DNA of 64,000 nt from Marasmius tenuissimus. Lineage: Eukaryota; Basidiomycota; Agaricomycetes; Agaricales; Marasmiaceae. A model generated the notes under the pieces. The model made no database searches and had not been told where the DNA came from. It saw nothing but the letters and a program-made list of their open reading frames with translations. Each line of letters opens with the position of its first letter. The stretch's first letter is position 1. A program made the translations under genes and the position numbers. Positions 23,218 through 33,395 of this stretch are shown here, one piece after another. The stretch spans positions 496,001 through 560,000 of the forward strand of contig JAQOTA010000014.1 of assembly GCA_029532415.1 (NCBI GenBank), written 5' to 3'.

Positions 23218-23545
23218 CTGAGTTAGGGACCGTGTTCTGGGTCCTGATGAGCCACCATTCCTGAGGTCTTGCTGCTCACTTAATTGTGAAGAGGCAGCCT
23301 AGACACCCTGTGAGTGTGGCTTGGCAATTACCGCTCAGTTGACAACAAACACCACTCACTTAACTGTGTCTACCACCCAAAATGCCCAGGTGTGTGGCTG
23401 GGTACTGATGGACCACTGTTCCTGAGGTCTCAACACCACTCACTTAAATGCGCAGGAGCAGCCCAAATGCCCTATGAGTGTGGCTTGGCAATTGCTGTAC
23501 CACAGCCACACTCAGTTGACTGTGTTGACCAGCCAAAATCCCTAG
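23218..23545. repeat. Imperfect tandem repeat
   Basis: Two diverged units contain GAGTGTGGCTTGGCAATT (about 23311 and 23475) together with repeated CACTCACTTAA and TTCCTGAGGTCT blocks at similar spacing. No coding potential. Confidence 0.4.
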
Positions 23546-23943
23546 GTAAGTAAGTGGGACTGTGTTTTTGATCTGTTGATCAGAAGCTGAGGTCTGACAG
23601 CTACTTACCATTCTGGGAACGATAACGTGAATGATGCACACATAAATTTTGGGTGTCAAATGCACACTAATCAGGTTTGATTAATACTGGTCCAAGTAAT
23701 TCTGATCAAAAAAGAGGGTCCTGCACATGACATACTGCCACTCACTTAACAGTGTCAAAACATGCAGGAATAAAGGACAGATTTTTCTGTCACAAGCTCT
23801 GAATCTGTAACATATATGACCTGTCCATTGGACACATTGTAAATCAAAGTTGAACAGATGCAGTTTCATACCTTGTGAGACAAATACAAGACTGAAGTAA
23901 CAAACACCAATCCCAATATGTTCCTAGTTAATATTCATGCCTC

Positions 23944-25850
23944 TCAACATTCTGGATAGCTACAATTTGTGCAGCTTTCTCCTGTGTAACATGTATTATA
24001 GCATAACTTACACATCACACCACCCATTTGAGCCACACACTCTTTCCCTTCACTGTATAACTTTGCATCTTCTTTGTATAATTCTTCCTTTCTCTTCGCT
24101 ACCATGGCAGAATACAGTTTCAGGATGTCAGTGAGTGCCATGATAGTACGTGCTTGTTGTCAAGAACAAGGCCAGTAACTAGGAAAACCCCTCAGGCCGC
24201 CAACAGGGTCAAGAGTGCGAAGGAGAGAAGATAGAATTGAGCAGAGCAAGTGTATGATAGTACATGCTGGATACAAGCACTATAAGACAAAGTTGTCAGA
24301 CTGGGGAACTATCTAGAAGTGTCCATGATTATATATGACAGGACCAAGCTGTAGAGATATCATGGGAATGAAGATAAAACAGGAAAACTGAAAGAACAAG
24401 TGATAAGAATCAAGGGATACATGTGGAAACATTGTCATGATGGAAACCATATAGTATGCTGGGAAAATATCTGGAAACAATGTGGAACACCAGGTAGTAC
24501 CAGGTAATGATATGGAGGCCAGAATGCGATGGTGAGAGCATGTAACCATGGGAAATAAAGAGAAAAACATGAGGAAAAAGTACCCGGGGACCAAGGGAAG
24601 GCAAAACAGTAGGTGGATTTGTGACACTTGTTCCTTGAGTCAGACTGACACTCATATTCAACACGGAGCCACATCAAGATATAGGTTGATACATGCACTG
24701 TGTCTGTTGAGGCCAATACTGTCAAGATGACTCCAAATGTCACGCTGTATTTTTGCAGAAACGTCATTGTTCTTCTCAGTGGCAAGTTGATCTAAAGCAT
24801 GAATGTATAATGAATGTCAGAAGGTAAACATGTCATTGTGAAACACAGTTCATACCAAACACTTCATCCATCAACCCAAGTTTGATGAAATTTATAGTAT
24901 CATTGTTTGTCAACATCTTTGCCATGTTCTCAACTGCATTTTTCTGTAAGCCACTCAGGCAGAGTACTAGCTGTAGGGTTGAGTTGAGTGGCATAATGAC
25001 ATATATTGGTACATACCTTCGTCAATACCATCTGTTGACATGGTTTATGATAAGTAGAAGAGAGGCGCAATGAAAATTGCTGTGTACTGTTTTGTGTACA
25101 AATACAATTTGGTACCATGGACTGAACTGATTAGCATTGTCATTTTCTATCATGTGCTACCATTAAAATCCAACAGCAGTGAATAGTCTCTTCTGGTGTC
25201 ATGGATTATGGTTGTGAATAAAAGCATAGGCACACTTCATTGGGTGTACGGAGATGAATTTCCTCCTAGAGCATTCTTAGATGCAAAAAAAGAAAGGGTA
25301 AGCCAGATGAGCTGCAACAAGGGCCGCTCACACTGCATGGAAAGGATGGGAGCACTTTGTTTTGCTGGTCCTGTTGCCTGCTTTCCTTGAGAAATGGGAT
25401 ATCCATACCACTAATCAAATAGGTAAAATCTTGTTTGGCTCTTGTTAGCATATTTCTTACCTCCAATTTACTACGAAATCCATATAGCTCTGAACAAACA
25501 CACTCTAATATACAAACAATTTTGTGATCTTCAACCGAAAAATAACAAAGGAGTCATCTAAGATGGGAACCATCATTTTCTGCTCTTTCACTTTTGAATC
25601 TTCTTCCAACTTCTTAACAAATTGGCATTGTCTGTATTTGCTGTCAGTGGATTTGCAATTAAACAATGAGGTGCAGAGAAACATGTCTCTGTTCATTCAC
25701 ATCTGCAAGCAGCTTACCCTCAGTCATTTTGCCCAATACCCTGAACATACACAATTAGAAGGGGACAACTATGTCAAACCTGGATTGTACCAGATATTGT
25801 GTCTTCTTTGTGGCTATGTCAGTTCCAGATTATAACAGATTGGTTGCTCA
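23944..25850 (-). pseudogene. Decayed spliced gene of unknown function, interrupted by a solo LTR
   Basis: On the minus strand several short exons can be chained: a segment near 25100-25020 ending before GTATGTACC; one near 24975-24857 (GLQKNAVENMAKMLTNNDT) ending before GTATGAACTG; then, after a CTTTAG acceptor, one near 24793-24660 (QRDIWSHLDSIGLNRHSAC). Past the solo LTR comes a Cys-rich piece ending at 23944 (CKLCYNTCYTGESCTNC). Further coding-like sequence occurs at 25696-25505. No domain recognised. The chain lies wholly inside the loop of element 1 and may be captured host or element sequence. Confidence 0.35.
24158..24626 (-). repeat. Solo LTR of family 1, copy b (469 bp)
   Basis: Perfect 5-bp TSD CTTGT at 24153-24157 and 24627-24631. 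It begins TGTCAAGAAC and ends GTGACA on the plus strand and is inverted relative to copies a and c. It lies in the loop of element 1, so it post-dates or travelled with that loop. Confidence 0.92.
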
Positions 25851-25859
25851 CAGAAGTGA

Positions 25860-26923
25860 AAAGGGCTAACTTAATGATTTTGTAAAGTAAGCCCATGTCA
25901 ACTTCAGGTATTTACAGTATCCAACATTATAGAGTAAGAAAGGGTTGAAGATAAATAGAATGACTTGTCCTCCAAATCTGAGCCTGGGATGCCACTGTGT
26001 GGCTTCCAAATCCCCCAAGTAATATACAGAGTAAGAGCAAGAGTTGGAATGAGTCAGAGTGAGTCAGAGAATGTTGGAGTCATCCTGGGGCCTTCAAAGT
26101 GCAGCTGCCCATAGTTCTGAGTCAAGGGAATCACACCGAGAATGTCCCAAAATATTAATGTGGGAAAAGTGGATATGTGAATGGTAAATGGGTACAGAGG
26201 GGTAGGCTTTGGGGGAAAGAGATGGAGGTCCCATGGTTGTAGAAAAGAGACATGTTACAATACTGCAACTCCCACAGGTAATATTGGGGAAATGAAGTCC
26301 TTTGGGGTACACAGACAGTCACAAATCAAAAAGGCTAAACCTAAAACCTAAATTGAAAGGGTGCTATTGATGTGCAGCACTGGCACAGAGAAGATTTAGT
26401 ACATCACAGACTTGAAAGAATACTTAACTTGAAAGCAGGCCTTGATACTTGACTGGAATAGACAAAACAATAAATCTAAAGTACATGGGATTCTACATGT
26501 ACTTTATATACTGGTAAAATGGCTGTACATATATAGTTGTCCAAGAAAGTAGATAATATGTTGGTAGTGAGCTGGCAATATGATTGCAGAAGTGATTCAT
26601 GATGAAATCCACATGTCCATCCTGGAACATGAGGTATTCCACATGTGGATCCTGGATCTTGAAGAGAATATTCCACATTCATCCCAGACAAGGTTCTGGG
26701 AATGCAGCTGTGCTGTAGACCTAAGCAGGTGACTGGTCCTGGGTCCTGGCATGCTGGTACCAAGTACTGGGGAGGATTGGGCTATTGTTGGGAATGCAGA
26801 AATGGTTGGAGAGGCTGATAGATAGGGGTAGAAGTGAAATAGAGTGGAGAATTATAGGTGGTGGAGGAGAATGAAGGGTGGAGCAGGCATAATTGGAGAG
26901 GGTACAGAGGGGTGTAGGAGTGG
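25860..26923. other. Element 1 loop, right part: no gene recognised
   Basis: Short frames only. An AGAGTGAGTCAGAG-type degenerate repeat occurs near 26035-26080. Nothing else supportable. Confidence 0.3.
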
Positions 26924-29632
26924 TGTAGCGCCTGCTATTAAAGAGCAGCTTGGGAGCCTTGTTTTTGTGCAATTTTATTTTAGCATAAAACAGATACGAA
27001 ATGACTAGGTAATACGAGTACTAGAGCGAGTCCCGAGCGGCTAGTAAAAGGCTCAGGTCCTAGCATAAGGAGAAAATAGCACTGCGGAGGCGCCTCTCCT
27101 TATCTCTGAAAACTGTAGGAGTCGTATAACTGAAGAAAGTATCACTTTGGAGGCACGACTAGAACCTGTAGTCATATCAAGGGAATATCTCCAGTGGCTC
27201 GGAGGCATTGTACTAAGGATTGGAATAATAGAATCAGACTTGATGAAGACCCGTACTAGTAGAGCTAGACAGAGGAAGTCACCGCGGAAGCATGGATGGT
27301 CGGAAAGCAAGACTAAGTTGAGCCTCAGAAGCTTGGTATAAGGTCAAGGCCGCACTTTGGAGGCATGATTGATTCAAGTATACTAAGTATACTACAGGTT
27401 ATGCTAGTCATCCATATTGGCTAGAGCTACCTCGTCCCAGCCGAAGTAATTATCTACATCGGAGTCTTCAGGATAATAAGAATCAATGAAGGTTTCATGG
27501 TCTAGATAATCGGTATAGAATGGATTGCATAAGATAGGATTATAGAAAGAAAACGATTGAGAGAGCCAACAACCCATGACAGGGGAGTACTTGAAGAACG
27601 AGAGCTTGGTATAGTCAAGCTTCAGAGGTGCTGGGCACTCAGCACAACTGACAACGGCGTCAATCCAAGCATTGACGGCTCCAGGAGTATGAGCGGTTTT
27701 GAAGTCAAGGAAATCAACTCGAGCAATGGACTCGGCAACCATGTCGATGACAGACCTGGTGTCGTGAGGAATGAAGTGGTTGAAGTTATCCTCACAGATA
27801 GATTTCATCCTGGATCATGTCGTAACAAATCACGTAGCCCCAGTAGATGGATCTGTGGTGACTGAGGAAGAACTGCTGGAAGATGATTCTGAGGATAGCC
27901 TCTTGTTCTGCGTCAAGTGGAATGGGTAGGATGATGCGGCACTCCTTGATCTTATCAGAGTAGTCTTCTGGATACCACCAGAGCTTATACAACTCTGAAG
28001 AGGAAGTCAGAAGGCTGCCTCGGAATCTAGTAAATAGAAAGACTTACTATAGAGTAAGTTGCGGAAGTGGTCTTCAATGTTATGCAAGCGTGCCATAGTG
28101 TGCTTGGGGGGAAAGTAAGCAAGGAATTGGGACAACCTAGTACTTGCTTTTACTGACCTCTGGACTTGCCGCCGAAGTGGAAATTTTACTTCGGAAACTA
28201 GGAAATTAGTGCTTCGGAGGCATGGATCCGAACCAGGCACTGGGCACTAAACAATGATTGAGAAGTGATCGGAGGTCTTGCACCTTTAACATACCTCCCT
28301 CGTACTTGTACATTGAGATATTGACTGTACTAAGGGCATAGTTGGTGCTGGTAGCAAAATGCAGAGCTCAACTGCACTAGAAGGCAAGGGACTAAGAAAG
28401 AAAGGAATGGTGTACTGAAGAATCAAGTAGGAGTTCTGGCTGAACCATTGAACTATTACCCGGTATCCAAGGTACCAAGATTGGATATAGTGGGGCGACC
28501 ATATGGATGACAGGACATCAGAACTATCCAAGCTACAGAAAGAACATCGACCTGGCTATGGATGGCTGGGTAACTCAATGAAGAGAGGCATCTAGTAGCA
28601 CTTTGGAGGCAAGTACTTTGCTTCAGACAAAGGGAGTATACACTTCAGAGGCAGACAGAACAGGATGACCTATGACGATTGAAGAGTCTAGAACCGGAGA
28701 ATCAATGTTGCGGAGGCAGATAGGCAGAACAGAACCATCAACAGGAGAGACCCGGAAGAAAAGAATGTTAGAGAATGTTCGAGGCTGATGATACTTCCAA
28801 AGCAAATTATTGGTTTTGACTTTGGGGTTCAAAAGCGTAGATTAAACACAAAACTCTCCAAGTATATTCCAAAGTAGGTAGTTTATGCCTCCAAGGCATG
28901 GTTTATTCGATATTTGTATGATTCAATAGAATTAGAGCATCCTAGAGTATATAAGCAGTGGGGCTTTCATCAAGAATCCCCAAGCAATCCATACCATTAG
29001 TATTCAGAGGAGACGAAGCTATTCCACTTGTTAGGTAGTTAGTTGACTTGGGAGTGCTTCCGGAGAGACATCAGAACAGAATAGAACTTTGTTTGCCCAA
29101 ACCTAGAAAATCCATTGAACACTTGCTTGACCTTGACTTTGCATTGTTTGTCTGCGACGCCAACTTGACTGGCTGAGCTATTGTTGAGCTTCCTAAGCTA
29201 ATTGGGCTGAGGATATTGTTCGCCGTTGACAGTTGGTCTTCAGTTATTGACAGACTTGATTGGAGTCTTATTGCCATTGTTTGATTTGATTGTCTTGTTG
29301 CCCCTCGCTGTTTGAGTGGTTCTAAAGCTAGTTGAAGCCGAAGAACGCACTTCCGAAGCACCAAACAAACTCTACATTCCCCAAAACAACCCATAAACCT
29401 CTCTTCCGAACCCCGTTTTTGACCTCCAAAGTGGTTTCAGAGGCGAAGCTACCTTAGTTGGATAGTTTCTTGAGTCAGATTTCCTTCAGCCTACTATTGC
29501 AGTCTGGCTAAGAGCAGAACCTACAATCAACGCCGATCCCCGATTCCCACACCCTTCAGCTACACTCTTGGGTGTTGGGAGGATTTGACCTACGAGTGAG
29601 ATTTTATTATACACCGCGAGTGGCGCTTTACA
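26924..29632 (-). repeat. Element 1, right arm (terminal inverted repeat, 2,709 bp)
   Basis: Inverted copy of 18773-21481, with the same length and identical ORFs. Its outer 1.14 kb (28490-29632) is the part related to the fragment at 53966-55103. Confidence 0.92.
27404..28096 (-). CDS. Hypothetical arm-borne gene of element 1, right copy
   Basis: Mirror of 20309-21001 with the same ATG, 53-bp intron, frame break and acidic C-terminus. Identity of both copies means the frame break predates, or was copied by, arm homogenisation. Confidence 0.35.
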
Positions 29633-30067
29633 CCGTGGGAGGTGACTGGGCCGTGGGAGGTGGCTGAGATTCTAACAAAAGTAGTCAATGCATATGCCTG
29701 ATCTGCACCGAGGGAAACACATGTACATCCTATGTTTTCATCGACAGAGCCAAGGCCTGGTTGAGATGGTTCATCAATTGTGGCGTCCTTCGTCTTGCGC
29801 AGATGCTTGCTTCAGCATTCACAATGAAGGGGGCGGTCAGGACAACAATGATAGTGCCGTTCAGGACCCTTTTCCTGGGAGGGGGAATGAGGGGCCTTAC
29901 GGGGAGATTTACAAACAGAAGAATTTGACAGCATCCTCATGGGAGAACAAGTGAAGGATCCATTTTTGAGAGGATTGGTCAGCAGAGATCGAAAAATTTG
30001 ACACTCTGTTTCCTTGCTAGCGATCAAAAGTCACGAGTCCATAACCCCCTGAGCTTCTCTAGGCATC
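29633..30067. other. Flank of element 1, no gene recognised
   Basis: It begins with a short direct repeat, GTGGGAGGTGACTGGGCC then GTGGGAGGTGGCTGAG (29635-29669). It probably holds the promoter of the gene starting at 30068. Confidence 0.3.
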
Positions 30068-32179
30068 ATGTCCGGTCAGCACTCAAAGCTATGGTCAAAA
30101 AAGGTGGGCGAAGAGGTATCGGATGATATGGGTTGGGGGACTAGAAAGAATACATTCGACTCTTTGGACGATCTGCCAGTGGAGACCTTTCACATCAAAC
30201 AGACGAAGAAACTCTGGCAAGACCAAAGTCCCTCGAAGAAGTCAGGGAGTCGGCGAGTCCCGAGAAGAGAGGTGGCAACTGAGGGACAGACAAGCAAGCA
30301 ACGAAAGAAGGTGCTGACAAAGAGTACGTTTGATGATGTCCTACCTGCGAATCCGCAGCAGGTGGAGTGGGAGGGGTCAAGCAACACCTGGCAACCCAAA
30401 ACCCCCGAGAGGAGCGGCGGTGTATCGGAGGAAGTCATCGAGGATTACTTGCAAGATTTCCAGGAAGGCAGAGTTGGCTTCTACCATATTGGGACATTTC
30501 TATTCATTGTACAGGATTGGAGCATAGAGGACTGTGCACCAATGGTGAGTGAACATTATACAGAAAGCAATAAGCAAGTACTTACAGTGAAGAACCTCAG
30601 CTGGAATGGTATCATTTCCATGCGCAGAAGGTCAGAACAGCAGTGGACTTGGAATGTTGGTGTCCAGATGGTTGGTGGGGGGAATCCTGTGTGCATAAGG
30701 AATGTTATATGGAATTTAGGGAGGAAAGGCTTTGACGGTTGGAAGACCACACTGAGACTGGTGAGTATTCACCGAATGCTACAAACACAGTTATTCAGTA
30801 TTGTCTGTATAGACCAAGAAGATGTCATCATTCTCATCTGTTGGGAACAAATAAGCAAACTGAGTGTTGAGACGCTGTTGTGGTTGAATATGTTCTCTGT
30901 GCGCCAGAGAAACAGCCACAAGAGTGAGCTGGAGAAGAGGGCAGTTGTCAGATATACAGGGACTGACAACGGCATCAGAGAATGGTGTTGCTCTGCAAGC
31001 AAACATGTCAAATCTCGTATGTGCTTGCATCAAACAATGGCCAGAAATGTGTTCCATGTTTTCAGTGCTGGAGGAGATTAGATGAGGTTCGATGAGGGGG
31101 AAGACGACATGTTTGGCACACCGGAAATCGAAGAGGCCTTGGTCCCAGGAGTGGAAGAGATGTTCATGGGTGAGTGTATGGATTGTGCTCTTAAGGAGAT
31201 TCAATTTGACCAAAGTTGCCTAGTTGAACCTGTTAACGGAGACAGTACATTCAAAAGATCAATATCCTACCTACCTATCTGCCCACCAGAATGGGTGTCT
31301 CTCTCGACCGATGTCCCTCATTATCCCCAAAGAAGTCCCAAAATCGTGTTTCCCAATGTAATTGAAATGCGAGACACAGGAAGGAGCCACTGTGATTTAC
31401 AAATGTCACCGGAGATCCTGGAGATGCCACACTTGTTGAGAAAGTGTAGAGTGTACACCTTGACTGAGGAGCTTGAGCACCAGATTGAGCTCATTCGTTG
31501 TCCAAGGTGCCCTGCGCGTAAGCACTGTTTCATTGGTCCAGATATGCGGGCCCTGGGCCTATTCAACTACAACAACTCGGTCCTCATGTTGCACAAACTA
31601 CTGGATGAATACGTCAGTCAATACACTAGCTCAGTGAGCCCATTCTCAGCCTTTGTGGAGGGCATGTCACGGATTTATTCGGGTCAAGGTTTCTTCGTGA
31701 AAGAAGACCTGTTTCGTTCAGTATGGTTCGCCTACGCCAGCTTGCAGGACCTCTCAGGAGATATGACTTCCCCAGTGTGTCTGGAGGAACCTGACTGCAT
31801 TATCTGGGATGGGATTACACTGGCTTACGGAAAGGAGCATCTCACCAGGGATCTGAAACCGCCAACCCATCTTTCTTCTGCCGCTCCTATGAGAAGACGG
31901 CAGTATGCAGAGAAACCCCAGTTTATCCAAGAAACCAGGAAGGAGCCTATTCGCAAATTGGTGAGGCGTTGGGTGGAGGGAACGAGACTGGTTAGACGTA
32001 GGGAAGAAGGTGACAGTGACAGTGACATTGGAGGCCTATGAGTAGATGTCTCAGTTTACGACACAGCCTGTGAACAGTTGGGGAATGTATCTCTCTCACT
32101 GAAGGCTTTATTTGCCCGTGTGTTCTCAGTACACTCGCAGGTCCAGGAGAGTTCCAAATGTTTGTATCGTGCACTATTC
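30068..32179 (+). pseudogene. HMGXB3-like / KDZ-associated CxC protein, 5' half
   Basis: ATG 30068 opens a charged N-terminus, followed by GFYHIGTFLFIVQDWSIED. Introns are suggested near 30544-30588 (GTGAGT to ACAG) and 30761-30800 (GTGAGT to CAG). Cys-rich pieces follow (CWCPDG, then ESCVHKECY; later TDNGIREWCC), then a large open exon 31082-32041 with CPRCPARKHCFIGPDM, LFNYNNSVLMLHKLLDEYVS, EDLFRSVWFAYASL and IIWDGITLAYGKEHL. These match my memory of HMGXB3-like proteins carrying CxC cysteine clusters near KDZ transposons. An in-phase TGA near 30740 lies in the second Cys-rich exon. Coding ends at the Gypsy A TSD (32175-32179). The continuation is at 12153-11167 on the minus strand. Confidence 0.6.
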
Positions 32180-32455
32180 TGTGAGGATCTGATCGGGAGA
32201 CAAGAGGAGGTGATCAGAACCTCCGAAATATCCGAGAGACGAGATGAGAACGAAAGGAATGAGTTGATTCGACTAATGAATCGAGAGATACATGTGTGCT
32301 TAAATACTTGACTAACTAAGGAGAGTGACTAAATAAGGAATGAAAGAAACACGTAGAAATCAAGAAAAAACGCGTAGCAATCAAAATAGACATGACAAGT
32401 AGCAGGGATCGGAATAAGGAGCTAGAATAGGGGAAGAGTGTCCCGGATCATGACA
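32180..32455 (-). repeat. Gypsy A 3' LTR (276 bp)
   Basis: On the minus strand it begins TGTCATGATCC and ends CTCACA, followed by GAATA, the same TSD that precedes the 5' LTR on the plus strand at 12154-12158. The opposite orientation of a matched LTR/TSD pair is direct evidence of an inversion. Confidence 0.94.
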
Positions 32456-32526
32456 TTATCCCCCCTCAGGACCGAAAAAGTGAAGAGAGTGAGAGACGAG
32501 AAATTGAAATGAGAAGGGACACGAAA

Positions 32527-33135
32527 CTAAATATGAGAATATTCAAAACCATCAGACCAGGAGTCATTTAACAGTCCAAAGTGAACAGAGTGAGGGAGAG
32601 GAACTTTGTCAATAAAGTGTTCGGCAAAGGTAACGGCATCCAGAAAATAAAGGTCCGTGTGTTCTTCCACAGCGTCAATGAGATCCTGAATCGTCTCGGG
32701 AAGTATGCCCGCGTCATAGAGTTGAATACAAGCACCTTTGAAGACACTGTATGGGCGTGAGGTGCAAACTCGGAGTCCAGAAGGTCGGTGGTATAGGAAT
32801 CTGTTGTCCTGATCCCAACGGAGATCCTCAGCATAGGAATAGAACGTGAAAGGAGTGAAAGGTTCCTCTGAGGAGTAGGCATAGTTGGGGTCGAAGGTTG
32901 CGATGTCGCAGTGAGTTGTGTAACAGTATCTCCACGGCATGTACTCGACGGAAGGAATAATAAGGGGTTCCTGAAAACGACCGTGAAGCCAAAACTCTTC
33001 TGGTATGTGAGCCACGTAGTAGCTGAGTTCAATCCAGGTGAGAACAAAGTCTCGGCAGTGAGAAACAGTGCCATCAAGATTAGGGATGTCAATAGACCAT
33101 TTGAGAGAGTGAGAGTGAATGAATTTATCGTTCAT
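32527..33135 (-). CDS. Accessory ORF between pol and 3' LTR of Gypsy A
   Basis: An uninterrupted 202-codon frame starts at ATG 33135 and ends about 70 bases before the 3' LTR. It is rich in aromatic residues (for example HIPEEFWLHGRF, MPWRYCYTTHCD and FTPFTFYSYAEDLRWDQD). It has no signal peptide, no membrane segment and no motif I recognise. The position is that of env in retroviruses, but the protein does not look like an envelope. Fungal chromoviruses normally encode only Gag and Pol. It could be a captured host gene or an element-specific accessory protein. Confidence 0.55.
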   Translation of the reverse strand: MNDKFIHSHSLKWSIDIPNLDGTVSHCRDFVLTWIELSYYVAHIPEEFWLHGRFQEPLIIPSVEYMPWRYCYTTHCDIATFDPNYAYSSEEPFTPFTFYSYAEDLRWDQDNRFLYHRPSGLRVCTSRPYSVFKGACIQLYDAGILPETIQDLIDAVEEHTDLYFLDAVTFAEHFIDKVPLPHSVHFGLLNDSWSDGFEYSHI

Positions 33136-33395
33136 AGTGATGAGGGAGAAGTGAAAGTAAATGAATGTGGGTAGCTGCAGCGTTGGAAATGATTAAACCA
33201 GTTGTTCTCCGCGTTCATTATAAGTAAGTCGAGTTGCGGGGCGTGAGACACGGCCAAATCGAGTAGTGGTCTGCGTTGGCACAGTATAGTCTCGGACGGG
33301 ATCAATGTGGAGCGGTTGAGGAGATTGGGGTCGAGGAGGCTGTCAAACAATGTCATCTACTTCCATCGGTTGATTAGGAACCGCTTCTTTGGAAG

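Larger units (their letters stand above)
18773..29632. mobile_element. Giant palindromic (foldback-like) DNA element 1, 10.86 kb
   Basis: The arms 18773-21481 and 26924-29632 are inverted copies of exactly 2,709 bp with no length difference, and every ORF I compared is identical in both. Both ends read TGTAAAGCGCCACTCGCGG inward. The 5.44-kb loop (21482-26923) carries other repeats and a decayed spliced gene but no recognisable transposase. Each arm is studded with variants of GCCTCCGAAGTG in both orientations, like the transposase-binding subterminal repeats of CACTA and hAT elements. No flanking TSD was found. A partial third copy of one end at 53966-55103 ends at the same TGTAAAGCG terminus, which shows that this is a dispersed family. 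Confidence 0.8.

Noticed and set aside
23218..23560. Possible CRISPR-like or tandem gene array
   Set aside because: Units are few, imperfect and unevenly spaced, and the genome is eukaryotic. Called an imperfect repeat only.
32527..33135. Gypsy A accessory ORF as an envelope gene
   Set aside because: No signal peptide, membrane anchor or cleavage site is visible; only the position matches.
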